This document shows positions 42,210 through 49,986 of a DNA stretch of 54,374 nucleotides, piece by piece. The notes beneath the pieces were generated by a model. That model saw nothing but the letters and a program-made list of their open reading frames with translations. It searched no databases and was not told the DNA's origin. The stretch is taken from contig CAYLJO010000008.1 in NCBI GenBank assembly GCA_964383905.1, positions 1 through 54,374 of the forward strand. Reading direction: 5' to 3'. This DNA comes from CAYLJO01 sp964383905. GTDB lineage: Bacteria > Acidobacteriota > Blastocatellia > Pyrinomonadales > Pyrinomonadaceae. A program made the position numbers and the translations under genes. Each line of letters opens with the position of its first letter. The first letter of the stretch is position 1.

Positions 42210-43556
42210 TTAGACGCCGGAAGGGTACGTCTCCGGCGGCTCTCCGGTCGCCCACTGGGCACTGCGCTCCAGCGGCTCGACCGCCCGCGTCTCGTCAAAG
42301 TGGAGCACCGCGTCAAACTGTTCGGCTAACCGCGCATAGAAGTAGTGGCTCACCCGCTCTGTTCTCGGTAGATAAATGACCCCGATGGCTCGCTCCAGGC
42401 GCGGCTCGCGCAAGCCTTCTGCCCCGCGGCCTCCGTCGCGCAATGCGAGCATGAACCGAGGGATACCCACGTCATGAAATAGCGCCTCATAACTGCCTGA
42501 AAGCGCAGGGCGGACGCGCTTGCGCTCAGCCTGAGCATCCCACTCCGAGGCCGCCGTCACCGTGCCGCTGTGGGTTGTGAATCCGACCAGCACGGCTCGG
42601 CCGCCGTAACGCTCGCGCACGAGTTGGCCGACGTTGAGCTCACCGCGCGCGCCCATCTCTGTCGCGCGGGCGTCGCCCAGGTGTGAATTATGCTCCCATA
42701 CGACTACTTTTGCGGTTTGCCCCTGCGCGCCGAGGTGCGCGATTAGCGAGTCGAGGGTCTCAGCCATATGGCGGTCGCGCAAGTTCCACGACGAGACCCG
42801 GCCGCGAAACATCGAGCGGTAGTACTCCTCAGCGTTCTTCACGAGCCGCGCGTTCTGAAAGGCTGTGAAGAATTCGTCGGCCGCGACGCGCCCGTCGCGA
42901 CTCGCATAGTCGGCGGCGCGGCGGCGCAGTTCGACGAGTTGATTCACCGCTTCGGTCTCACAAGATCCGGAGAGGCCGAAGCCTGTGGCGTAACCATAGG
43001 TCTGGGTGTCTTCGCCAAAGTGATCGAAACACGAATAGCGGTAGCGGGCACGCCTGGCCCCCTCCGGGTCGATCTTATCGAGGTAACGAAGAACCGCTTC
43101 TATCGAGGCATGAAGACTGTAAAGATCGAGCCCGTAAAAGCCGACCTCCGGGGTGTTCGGGGCAAGCGCGTCATTGTGCGCGCGCAGCCAGCCGACGAAG
43201 TCGAGCACGTCTGCGTTGCGCCACATCCAGGTGGGGAAGCGCTTGAAACCCAAGAGCGCCTCATTACTGTTGGCATCGTCGTTAGAGCCACGCACATAGA
43301 GGTTGACGCGGTATGCGTCAGGCCAATCGGCTTCGACCGCGACAGCCGTAAAGCCTTTCTCTTTGATCAATCGTTTGGTGATCTGCGCGCGCTCACGGTA
43401 GAACTCGTGTGTGCCGTGCGACGCCTCGCCAATGAGCACCAACGGGGCGTCACCGATCATCCTCATCAACGGGTCATAGTCTTCAACCGCCCCGGCGAGC
43501 GGACGCGCGGCCTCCCGGATGGCATTGATCAGGGTAAGGTTGTTGGCTTCTTCCAT
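42210..43556 (-). CDS. erythromycin esterase-like protein
   Basis: About 448 residues from ATG 43556. The erythromycin esterase-like fold is shown by LVLIGEASHGTHEFYRERA near residue 47 (motif GEASHGTHEFY, the His and Glu of the active site), FTAVAVEADWPDAYRVN, and VVVWEHNSHLGDARATEM near 280. The family includes EreA macrolide esterases, but most members are housekeeping hydrolases with unknown substrates, so resistance should not be assumed. It is 14 bp downstream of the phosphoribosyltransferase, in an operon. Confidence 0.82.
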   Translation of the reverse strand: MEEANNLTLINAIREAARPLAGAVEDYDPLMRMIGDAPLVLIGEASHGTHEFYRERAQITKRLIKEKGFTAVAVEADWPDAYRVNLYVRGSNDDANSNEALLGFKRFPTWMWRNADVLDFVGWLRAHNDALAPNTPEVGFYGLDLYSLHASIEAVLRYLDKIDPEGARRARYRYSCFDHFGEDTQTYGYATGFGLSGSCETEAVNQLVELRRRAADYASRDGRVAADEFFTAFQNARLVKNAEEYYRSMFRGRVSSWNLRDRHMAETLDSLIAHLGAQGQTAKVVVWEHNSHLGDARATEMGARGELNVGQLVRERYGGRAVLVGFTTHSGTVTAASEWDAQAERKRVRPALSGSYEALFHDVGIPRFMLALRDGGRGAEGLREPRLERAIGVIYLPRTERVSHYFYARLAEQFDAVLHFDETRAVEPLERSAQWATGEPPETYPSGV

Positions 43557-43570
43557 TGCTCTAGCACCCC

Positions 43571-44272
43571 TCAAGGATTTCCGGTGGCGCTCTGCTTGTT
43601 GTGAGGCGACGGGGCGCGTTGGCGCTCATGCGCGGCCCTTTCGAGCAGGTCACGCACCTCCTGATCGGTGGTCTGCGAAAAGTCTTGATACCAGAGCCCC
43701 ACCGCATGGAACGGCTCCGGGGTGACGGCGCACACGATCTCATCAACTTCCGACCTGAACTCATCACAGGTCTGCGGCGCTGAGACGGGAACGGCGATGA
43801 TGATCTTCGCAGGCTGCTGCTGCCGGAGGGCGGCGGCCGCGGCGCGCATGGTCGAACCGGTTGCCAGGCCGTCGTCCACGAGAATCACGGTGCGCCCACG
43901 CACACGGGGCGCAGGACGGTCATCGCGGTAGAGTCTCTCGCGGCGCTCCAGCTCGCGCTGCTCTTTGCTTGCAACCGCATCGATCACCTCATCAGGTACA
44001 TGTAAATAACGGAGCACTTCATCATTGAGTACACGCACGCCGCCCGTCGCGATGGCGCCCATCGCCAGTTCCTCGTGACCCGGGACGCCAAGCTTGCGCA
44101 CCAGGAAGATGTCCAAAGGCGCATGGAGCGCTTGGGCCACTTCAAAGGCGACGGGGACGCCCCCGCGTGGCAGTGCGAGCACCAATACGTCGGGACGGTT
44201 GGCATAATCCATGAGCTGCGCAGCCAACCGCTGACCTGCATCGTGTCGGTCTCGAAATATCATTGTCATCAC
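43571..44272 (-). CDS. phosphoribosyltransferase-like protein
   Basis: 233 residues. PRPP-binding loop ILVDDGLATGSTMRAA near residue 128 is the type-I phosphoribosyltransferase signature (motif VDDGLATGSTM), with ALPRGGVPVAFEVA near 33. The protein is cytosolic. Related proteins are frequently fused or adjacent to dienelactone hydrolases and EreA-like esterases, as here, and their substrate is not established. The C-terminal 30 residues are basic and probably disordered. Confidence 0.85.
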   Translation of the reverse strand: MMTMIFRDRHDAGQRLAAQLMDYANRPDVLVLALPRGGVPVAFEVAQALHAPLDIFLVRKLGVPGHEELAMGAIATGGVRVLNDEVLRYLHVPDEVIDAVASKEQRELERRERLYRDDRPAPRVRGRTVILVDDGLATGSTMRAAAAALRQQQPAKIIIAVPVSAPQTCDEFRSEVDEIVCAVTPEPFHAVGLWYQDFSQTTDQEVRDLLERAAHERQRAPSPHNKQSATGNP

Positions 44273-44549
44273 TCCGAAAGTCTGGAGTCTGGTGTTCTCA
44301 GGTCCGCAGCCGGGTTCACAAGACGGATTTACTTTTGACCCCAGACTCTAGAACTCCGGGCTCTTTTTCAGCGCAAACCGGCGGGCGATCCATCGAACAA
44401 AAAGCGCCGGATGGCCGCCGCGATCAGAGGCGCGACCGAGATGATTCGCAATCGTGATCAGTCCTTGTCTGCCGCTGACACCGTGCCGGTGATAAGCACC
44501 TCCGCCGCTTACCGGCTATCCATCCCGGGCGGACCCGAGCGGTAGATCG

Positions 44550-45239
44550 TCACAATTTTGCGGCGGCGCTTGACTGTGGCTGCAAGTGCCTTTGAAACCA
44601 CTCAGCCGCGAGCCGCGCGACTTCTTCGAGTGTGCCCGGCTCCTCAAAGAGATGCGTCGCCCCGGGGACGATCCGCAGTTCTTTCTCGCACTGCAGCAAC
44701 GAGTAGGCTTTCTCGTTCAGGGCGATCACCTGCGCGTCGTATTCACCGACGATTAAAAGCGTTGGAGACCGAACTCTCCGCAGCGCTTCTCCGGCGAGAT
44801 CAGGTCTCCCGCCGCGCGAGACGACGGCGCCTACACTATCGCCGACACGGGCCGCCGCCACGAGCGCCGCGCCTCCGCCGGTACTCGAACCGAAGTAGCC
44901 GACGCGCAAATGCGAGGTCTCACTTTCTCCTCTGATCCAATCGGTCGCATCCGCCAGTCGCCGGGCGAGCAAGTCGATGTCGAAGCGAAGGTGGCGTGTC
45001 CGCACGTCGATAGCCTCCTCTTCCCGCGTGAGCAGATCAAAGAGCAATGTACCGGCGCCGGCTTCGCGGATCACCCGCGCAACGTACTGATTGCGCGGGC
45101 TGTGGCGGCTGCTGCCCGACCCGTGCGCGAAAAGGACAATGCCGCTTGCGCCAACAGGGACACTCAATTCGCCTTCGAGCACAGCCTCCCCGGATGGGAT
45201 TTGCACATCGTGGGTCTGTACGGCTCCTGTATGACCCAT
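44550..45239 (-). CDS. dienelactone hydrolase-like alpha/beta hydrolase
   Basis: 229 residues. Nucleophile Ser in GYFGSSTGGGAALVAAA near residue 117, Asp in LIVGEYDAQVIALN near 168, His in PGATHLFEEPG near 195; oxyanion loop LFAHGSGSSRHSPRN near 35. This is a complete dienelactone-hydrolase-type triad with Ser in place of the Cys of true dienelactone hydrolases. Cytosolic. It lies 277 bp upstream of the phosphoribosyltransferase in the same direction; the usual partnership of these families suggests one pathway. Confidence 0.85.
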   Translation of the reverse strand: MGHTGAVQTHDVQIPSGEAVLEGELSVPVGASGIVLFAHGSGSSRHSPRNQYVARVIREAGAGTLLFDLLTREEEAIDVRTRHLRFDIDLLARRLADATDWIRGESETSHLRVGYFGSSTGGGAALVAAARVGDSVGAVVSRGGRPDLAGEALRRVRSPTLLIVGEYDAQVIALNEKAYSLLQCEKELRIVPGATHLFEEPGTLEEVARLAAEWFQRHLQPQSSAAAKL

Positions 45240-45488
45240 GCTAATCTCCTTTGTCTCTTTTGTGGTTTCAAGCCCGCAGCTTTTATCTGCAATAATCTTC
45301 TGTCAGCTTGCGAAAACGATAGCGCACGCGCCAGCGCGCCTGACAGCCTGTGCAAGCTTCTCGCGACGGCTGCGCGAATCGCGTTGTGTATGCCCCCTCA
45401 CTTGCCTATGCTCATCAATGATTCGGACGCCTGTCACTCGCCCGGGCCGCGTCCCCTCATTTCGAACGCATCGTGTTACCAATCATGA

Positions 45489-46340
45489 TCAATACGCGTT
45501 AGGGACCAAAGAGGGCGGCTCCCCTTTCTTCTTGGTGATGGCAGGCGATTGGCCGTTCTTGCCCGGTGCCACCATTTCCCCGCCGAGCCGGTCCTCAACC
45601 ACGATCGCTTCCAGCTTCGGTGTACCCTGAGTCAGGCCCACGATGATAATCGTATAAATCTTACCCGCCTCAATCTTTGCGTTCGGTACCGCCAGTACCG
45701 CATTATTCTCGCCTGTGGGACGGACTTCGAGCGTAGCAGTCATCGGATCGACCTCTAAGTAGCCGGTCTTCTTCTCGAAACTCATACCACTGAAGAGCGC
45801 ATCCCGTTTGCCCTTGGCATAAACGTCCAGTTCGCCTGCGTCAGGCGAGGCGTGAATCACACGTAGCTTGGCCTTACCCGCCGGTGGTGGCACGAGGTCG
45901 TCTCCAATGATTTGAAGGGTGACCTCCTTGCCTGCGGGGTCACGAGACAGCGTGATGAGCGTGTAGTGCCTGCCGCCCGCGAGATTTTCACTCTTCTCTG
46001 CGCGGGGCGGCAGCCTGTGTTGGCCGGCCGGAAGAACGCTGAAGGTGAACCGGGTGCCGGTCATCTCCCGATAGGGGGTGACCGTTTTATAAGCAATGTT
46101 AGTGAATGCGCTCCTATCGTCGGCGAAAACGTCTACGCTCGCGCCGTTGGCGATCGCATGAACGAAGCGCACCAGCGCGGTGTCACGCTTTTCCACCTCC
46201 CTGGCGGGCGGCGCCGTTGAGATGGAGGTGTTCGTCGTCGTCGTGACCGTCTGATTTTGACGAGGCTCCCTGGAGCACGCTGTCACCAGCAGCGCTACTG
46301 CTAATAATCCAAGCGCGCATGATTCGGTACGCGCATTCAT
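45489..46340 (-). CDS. DUF4397 lipoprotein, second of a tandem pair
   Basis: About 283 residues from ATG 46340 (MNARTESCALGLLAVALLV), chosen because it starts a lipoprotein signal peptide with lipobox LLVTAC. Two DUF4397 beta-sandwich repeats follow (ALVRFVHAIANGASVDVFAD, KLRVIHASPDAGELDVYAKG) and a Lys/Pro-rich tail. Probably anchored in the outer or inner membrane and exposed to the periplasm or surface; the family's function is unknown. Paralogue of 46414-47250, from which it lies 73 bp downstream. Confidence 0.85.
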   Translation of the reverse strand: MNARTESCALGLLAVALLVTACSREPRQNQTVTTTTNTSISTAPPAREVEKRDTALVRFVHAIANGASVDVFADDRSAFTNIAYKTVTPYREMTGTRFTFSVLPAGQHRLPPRAEKSENLAGGRHYTLITLSRDPAGKEVTLQIIGDDLVPPPAGKAKLRVIHASPDAGELDVYAKGKRDALFSGMSFEKKTGYLEVDPMTATLEVRPTGENNAVLAVPNAKIEAGKIYTIIIVGLTQGTPKLEAIVVEDRLGGEMVAPGKNGQSPAITKKKGEPPSLVPNAY

Positions 46341-46413
46341 CGCCTTCCCCTTATGTCTCCTCGCCCGCTCGCACGATTGACCGTCTTCTACTTTGTCAGG
46401 CCGATCGGAGCCT

Positions 46414-47250
46414 TCATTTGGCGGGCGGTACCGTTGGTGTCGTCTTCGAGGCAGATGGCGACGGCGTAGTCTTGCCGGACGCCGTGGTGGAAGACCCAAC
46501 AAGCTTATCTTCAACGATGGTGGCCTCTAGTTTCGGCGCGCCCTTTGACTTGCCCGTAACGACAATCGTGTACGTATCGCCTGCTTCGAACCTCACGTTC
46601 GGCACCGTCAGCACCGCATTGTTTTTGCCCGCAGGACGGACTTCGACCGTGCCCCTCACCGGATCAATCTCGCTGTAAGAAGTCTCCTTCAAGGCGTTTA
46701 TTCCCCCGATGACCTTCTTATTACCCTCCTTGAGGTACACGTCAACCTCGCCGGCATCCGGTGACGCGTGGAGGACCCGCACCTTCGCCTTGCCTGACGA
46801 GGGGGGCGTCAGGTCATCGTTGAAAACATTGAGGGTCGGCTTCCCGTCTGACCCGACCATCGCCGCAACCGTATAGTGCCTGCCATCACTCAGACCTTCG
46901 CTCGCTTCTGCGAGAGGCTGCGCCGTATTCTGCCCCGCCGGTCGAATCCTGAACGAGTGACGTTCGGCAGACACTTCTTTGTAAGGCGTAGTTGTCTTAT
47001 AGGCTACGCCAGTGAACTCCTTATTATTGTCAGCGAAGACGTCAACCGAAGGTCCGCCAGGCACAGCATGGAGGACGCGCACCAAGGCGTTACCCCGCTG
47101 CTTGACTTCTGCGGCGGGCGGCGCATTCGACACGCCTATATTGGTGGTCGTCGTGACGGGCTGATTCTGATTTGATTCACTGGAGCACGCTGCTGTGATG
47201 AGCAGGGCCGCCAACGCCAGCAGAGCGCGCAATTTAATACGATTCCTCAT
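46414..47250 (-). CDS. DUF4397 lipoprotein, first of a tandem pair
   Basis: 278 residues with a lipoprotein signal peptide (RALLALAALLITAAC, lipobox ITAAC). Two DUF4397 repeats (ALVRVLHAVPGGPSVDVFAD near 53, KVRVLHASPDAGEVDVYLKE near 145) and a Thr/Ser/Pro-rich tail. Function unknown; the beta-sandwich repeats suggest a cell-surface binding role. The promoter at 47501-47529 is 245 bases upstream, leaving a long leader. The next gene is its paralogue, so the pair arose by duplication. Confidence 0.87.
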   Translation of the reverse strand: MRNRIKLRALLALAALLITAACSSESNQNQPVTTTTNIGVSNAPPAAEVKQRGNALVRVLHAVPGGPSVDVFADNNKEFTGVAYKTTTPYKEVSAERHSFRIRPAGQNTAQPLAEASEGLSDGRHYTVAAMVGSDGKPTLNVFNDDLTPPSSGKAKVRVLHASPDAGEVDVYLKEGNKKVIGGINALKETSYSEIDPVRGTVEVRPAGKNNAVLTVPNVRFEAGDTYTIVVTGKSKGAPKLEATIVEDKLVGSSTTASGKTTPSPSASKTTPTVPPAK

Positions 47251-47585
47251 GATATTCTCCTTTCCTATTTCATCGCCCGGCCCTCAGCTTGCAGAAGCTT
47301 GACATGCCCCGGCAATGTTCCTTTCGGCCGCTGCGTGCGGCGTGTTCCTCGCTTCAATCAAGGTTTCCATCCGCCTCAGATCCTAGCCTGTGCTCATCCG
47401 ATACCAGTGATCGTTAGCTCGATAAGAAACACGCGACCTTCTCAGCTCGCCTCAGCCTTCGAGCCAGTCTCAGAGAATTACTTGCCGGGGAAGTGTACAA
47501 ATTGTACCAAATAAATAGATAACTGTCAGTACGCTATCGTACAAAACGTCCCAAAAGATCACTTAAATTATCAAGAGTAAAAGGA
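47251..47585. other. long leader and promoter region of the DUF4397 pair
   Basis: 335 bp between the DUF4397 gene and the end of the Crp/Fnr gene. It contains the reverse-strand promoter listed at 47501-47529 and no gene. The 245 bases between the presumed start of transcription and ATG show no structured element that I recognise. Confidence 0.45.
47501..47529 (-). promoter_or_regulatory. promoter of the DUF4397 pair with palindrome over the -10
   Basis: Reverse-strand -35 CTGACA (47524-47529), 17-bp spacer and -10 TACAAT (47501-47506). The -10 lies within the perfect palindrome GTACAA-A-TTGTAC (47495-47507), a likely repressor operator, and a second GTACAAAACGT half-site follows nearby. Confidence 0.55.
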
Positions 47586-48275
47586 TTAAGTACTGAAAAG
47601 GCCACCACATCTCTTTTTACAGCTGATATAGCAATCGCAGGAAACCCTTTCCAAACCCTGCCGGTTGAGGATAGCGATTTTGCCGCGACCGTTGCGGATT
47701 AGTCCCACGTTTTGAAGATTTCTTGCAGCCGTGGTGACGTGCGGGCGGCGCGCGCCAAGCATCCGCGCGATAAACTCCTGGGTGAGCTGAAACTCGTCCA
47801 CCCCCGCCCGGTCATTCATCATCAGCAGCCAGCGGGCTAACCGCTTTTCGACACCGTGGAAGCGGTTGCAGGCAACCGATAAGGATATCTGGGTAAGTAG
47901 CGCGTAGGTGTAGAGTTGCAGCAAGTCATGAAATAAACCGCTCCTCCTGGCCGCCTCTTTGAACGCCTCCGCCTTCATCCTCATGGCCTCGCCTGCGACT
48001 TGCACCACGGCCCGATTGATCGATGTGTCAATCCCTAAGAATACCGGTATCCCTACCACCCCTTCCCTGCCCACCGTGCCTGCTTCAATAGTCAGGCCAT
48101 CGTCCACGACAGTGAGTATCGAGATCACACCGCTATTGGGGAAGTAGACGTATCGGATGGGGTCATCCAGGTCGTAGAGGATGCCTCTGACGTTCAGCGA
48201 CACGCGCTCCAGGTCAGGAAGGAGGCGTCCTTTTTCTTCGCCAGGCAGGGCAGCCAAAAGCCGATTCTCGATCAA
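47586..48275 (-). CDS. Crp/Fnr-family transcriptional regulator
   Basis: About 229 residues. I prefer the TTG start at 48275 (MIENRLLAALPGEE...) because GAAAGGAG lies seven bases before it; an in-frame ATG at 48302 lacks one. cNMP-binding-like domain (YVYFPNSGVISILTVVDDG, VGREGVVGIPVFLG) is followed by a helix-turn-helix (FIARMLGARRPHVTTAARNL). It has no FNR-type Cys cluster at the N-terminus but four Cys at the C-terminus (SCDCYISCKKRCGG), which could bind metal. It is the only transcription factor near the DUF4397 pair and Nramp C. Confidence 0.88.
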   Translation of the reverse strand: MIENRLLAALPGEEKGRLLPDLERVSLNVRGILYDLDDPIRYVYFPNSGVISILTVVDDGLTIEAGTVGREGVVGIPVFLGIDTSINRAVVQVAGEAMRMKAEAFKEAARRSGLFHDLLQLYTYALLTQISLSVACNRFHGVEKRLARWLLMMNDRAGVDEFQLTQEFIARMLGARRPHVTTAARNLQNVGLIRNGRGKIAILNRQGLERVSCDCYISCKKRCGGLFST

Positions 48276-48633
48276 AATACAGCTCCTTTCGGATGCAGGC
48301 ATCGGAAGACTCCCTTGAGCCGGTCACACGGGGAAAGCAACCGGCGGCACAAAGGAGAAGACTTGAAAGCCCAGTCCTGTTCTCGAAAGAGTAATTGTCT
48401 GGCAGTATAAGCACGGTCAGTATGCGAGGCAAGAGACTCGCGGTCTGTTTGTTCCCGTACATCAATGAAAGCATCTCAAGAAACCATTTCCGGGGAGTTG
48501 TGCTCAGGGCGATTAAAGTCGATTTGGTAATGATTGCGGTTACTAATCGCAAAAAGCCCCTTTTAATTTTGCCCCGGCTTTTATAACCTGCTAGTGTCTA
48601 TCCGAACTACGATGAGCGACGGAGATCCTTCGA
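48276..48633. other. divergent intergenic region, Crp/Fnr and Nramp C
   Basis: 358 bp between a reverse-strand regulator gene and a forward Nramp-like gene. It presumably contains both promoters. I see an imperfect inverted repeat near 48530-48552 (GATTGCGGTTACTAATCGC) but no clear metal-regulator site. No gene. Confidence 0.4.
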
Positions 48634-49953
48634 GTGGCCACTTTCCTTGCAGCGGCGCGAGAGACGGGGCGACGCCTGTGGCGTCGCGGCACCGGCGGCG
48701 TTCGACAGCCGGCTGTGCGTCGCGGCCGTCTCATTGCGTATCTGGCGGTCGTTGGTCCCGGCATGGTGGCAGCCAACGCGGGTAATGACGCGGGTGGCAT
48801 TGCGACCTATGCTTCAGCCGGAGCGAGCTACGGCTACCACCTCTTATGGTCGCTCATTCCCGTCACAATCAGCTTAGGGATAGTGCAGGAGATGTGCGCG
48901 CGGATGGGCGCGGTGACCGGCAAAGGGCTGGCCGACCTGATCCGTGAGCGCTTCGGCGTGCGCTGGACGGCCGTGGTCATGCTCACCCTCTTAATCGCCA
49001 ACGGCGGCGTCACCGTCTCGGAGTTTGTCGGGATCGCCGCGGCGACCGAACTCTTTGGCGTGCCGCGCAACATCTCGGTCCCGCTCGCCGCTCTTTTCGT
49101 CTGGTGGCTGGTCGTCAAGGGGTCATACCGAAGGGTCGAGCGAGTTTTCCTGCTGATGTCGCTGGTCTTTCTCGGTTACATCATCTCGGCATTTCTCGCG
49201 CACCCCGCCTGGGGAGAGGTCGCGCGTGTGACCATCCGCCCTACTTTCAGCTTTGACTCGGGTTATCTCTTCATGATAGTGGCCCTGATCGGCACGACGA
49301 TCTCACCGTACATGCAGGTGTTTGTCCAGTCCTCGGTTGTCGAGAAGGGGGTGACCGCGGAGGATTACCCTCTGACGCGGGTGGATGTGTGGGTGGGCAC
49401 GATTTTTTCCGACGTCGTCGCCTTCTTTATCATCGTCTCGACGGCGGCGACGCTCAACAAGTATGGCGTTAAGGTAGATACGGCCGCGGACGCGGCGCGT
49501 GCGCTCGAGCCACTTGCCGGGCGCTACGCGGAGGCTCTGTTCGCCATCGGCTTGTTCGGCGCTTCGATGCTGGCGGCGGGTGTTTTGCCGCTGGCGACGG
49601 CCTATTCCATCAGCGAGGCGCTTGGGTTTGAGAAGGGGGTATCGCACAGCTTTCGCCAGGCGCCGATCTTCCTCGGTATTTTCACTTTCCTGATCGCCCT
49701 CGGCGCGCTCGTGGCCGTCATACCCGGTCTGCCGCTGGTGCGCGTGTTACTCATTACACAGGTTATCAACGGCCTGCTCCTGCCGATCATCTTAATAGCA
49801 GCACTGCGACTGGCAGGTGACCGAGAATTAATGGGCGGGTACGTTAACGGACCCGTCTATAACATGGCGGCGTGGCTGACGGCGATAATTATCTCCGCCC
49901 TATCATTACTCTACATCATGGCGACCTTGTTTCCCGGCCTCGTCGGTCAATGA
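48634..49953 (+). CDS. Nramp-like divalent metal transporter C
   Basis: 439 residues, GTG start preceded by GGAGATCC. Helix 1 reads ANAGNDAGGIATYASAGASY (DAGG in place of DPGN) and helix 6 GTTISPYMQVFVQSS, without the canonical Met-Pro-His. It is closest to transporter B at 27514-28905 but has no MgtE-like partner next to it. It is divergent from a Crp/Fnr regulator, which may control it. Eleven helices are expected. The metal may be Mg or Mn. Confidence 0.87.
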   Translation: MATFLAAARETGRRLWRRGTGGVRQPAVRRGRLIAYLAVVGPGMVAANAGNDAGGIATYASAGASYGYHLLWSLIPVTISLGIVQEMCARMGAVTGKGLADLIRERFGVRWTAVVMLTLLIANGGVTVSEFVGIAAATELFGVPRNISVPLAALFVWWLVVKGSYRRVERVFLLMSLVFLGYIISAFLAHPAWGEVARVTIRPTFSFDSGYLFMIVALIGTTISPYMQVFVQSSVVEKGVTAEDYPLTRVDVWVGTIFSDVVAFFIIVSTAATLNKYGVKVDTAADAARALEPLAGRYAEALFAIGLFGASMLAAGVLPLATAYSISEALGFEKGVSHSFRQAPIFLGIFTFLIALGALVAVIPGLPLVRVLLITQVINGLLLPIILIAALRLAGDRELMGGYVNGPVYNMAAWLTAIIISALSLLYIMATLFPGLVGQ

Positions 49954-49986
49954 GACGATGAGCGTCTTTCTCATGTCCATGGGAAA

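Noticed and set aside
42210..43556. Macrolide-resistance gene
   Set aside because: The family is broad and most members are not resistance enzymes; only the fold and the GEASHGTHEF motif are seen.
42768..43604. 278-codon forward frame within the EreA-like gene
   Set aside because: Antisense shadow of the supported reverse gene.
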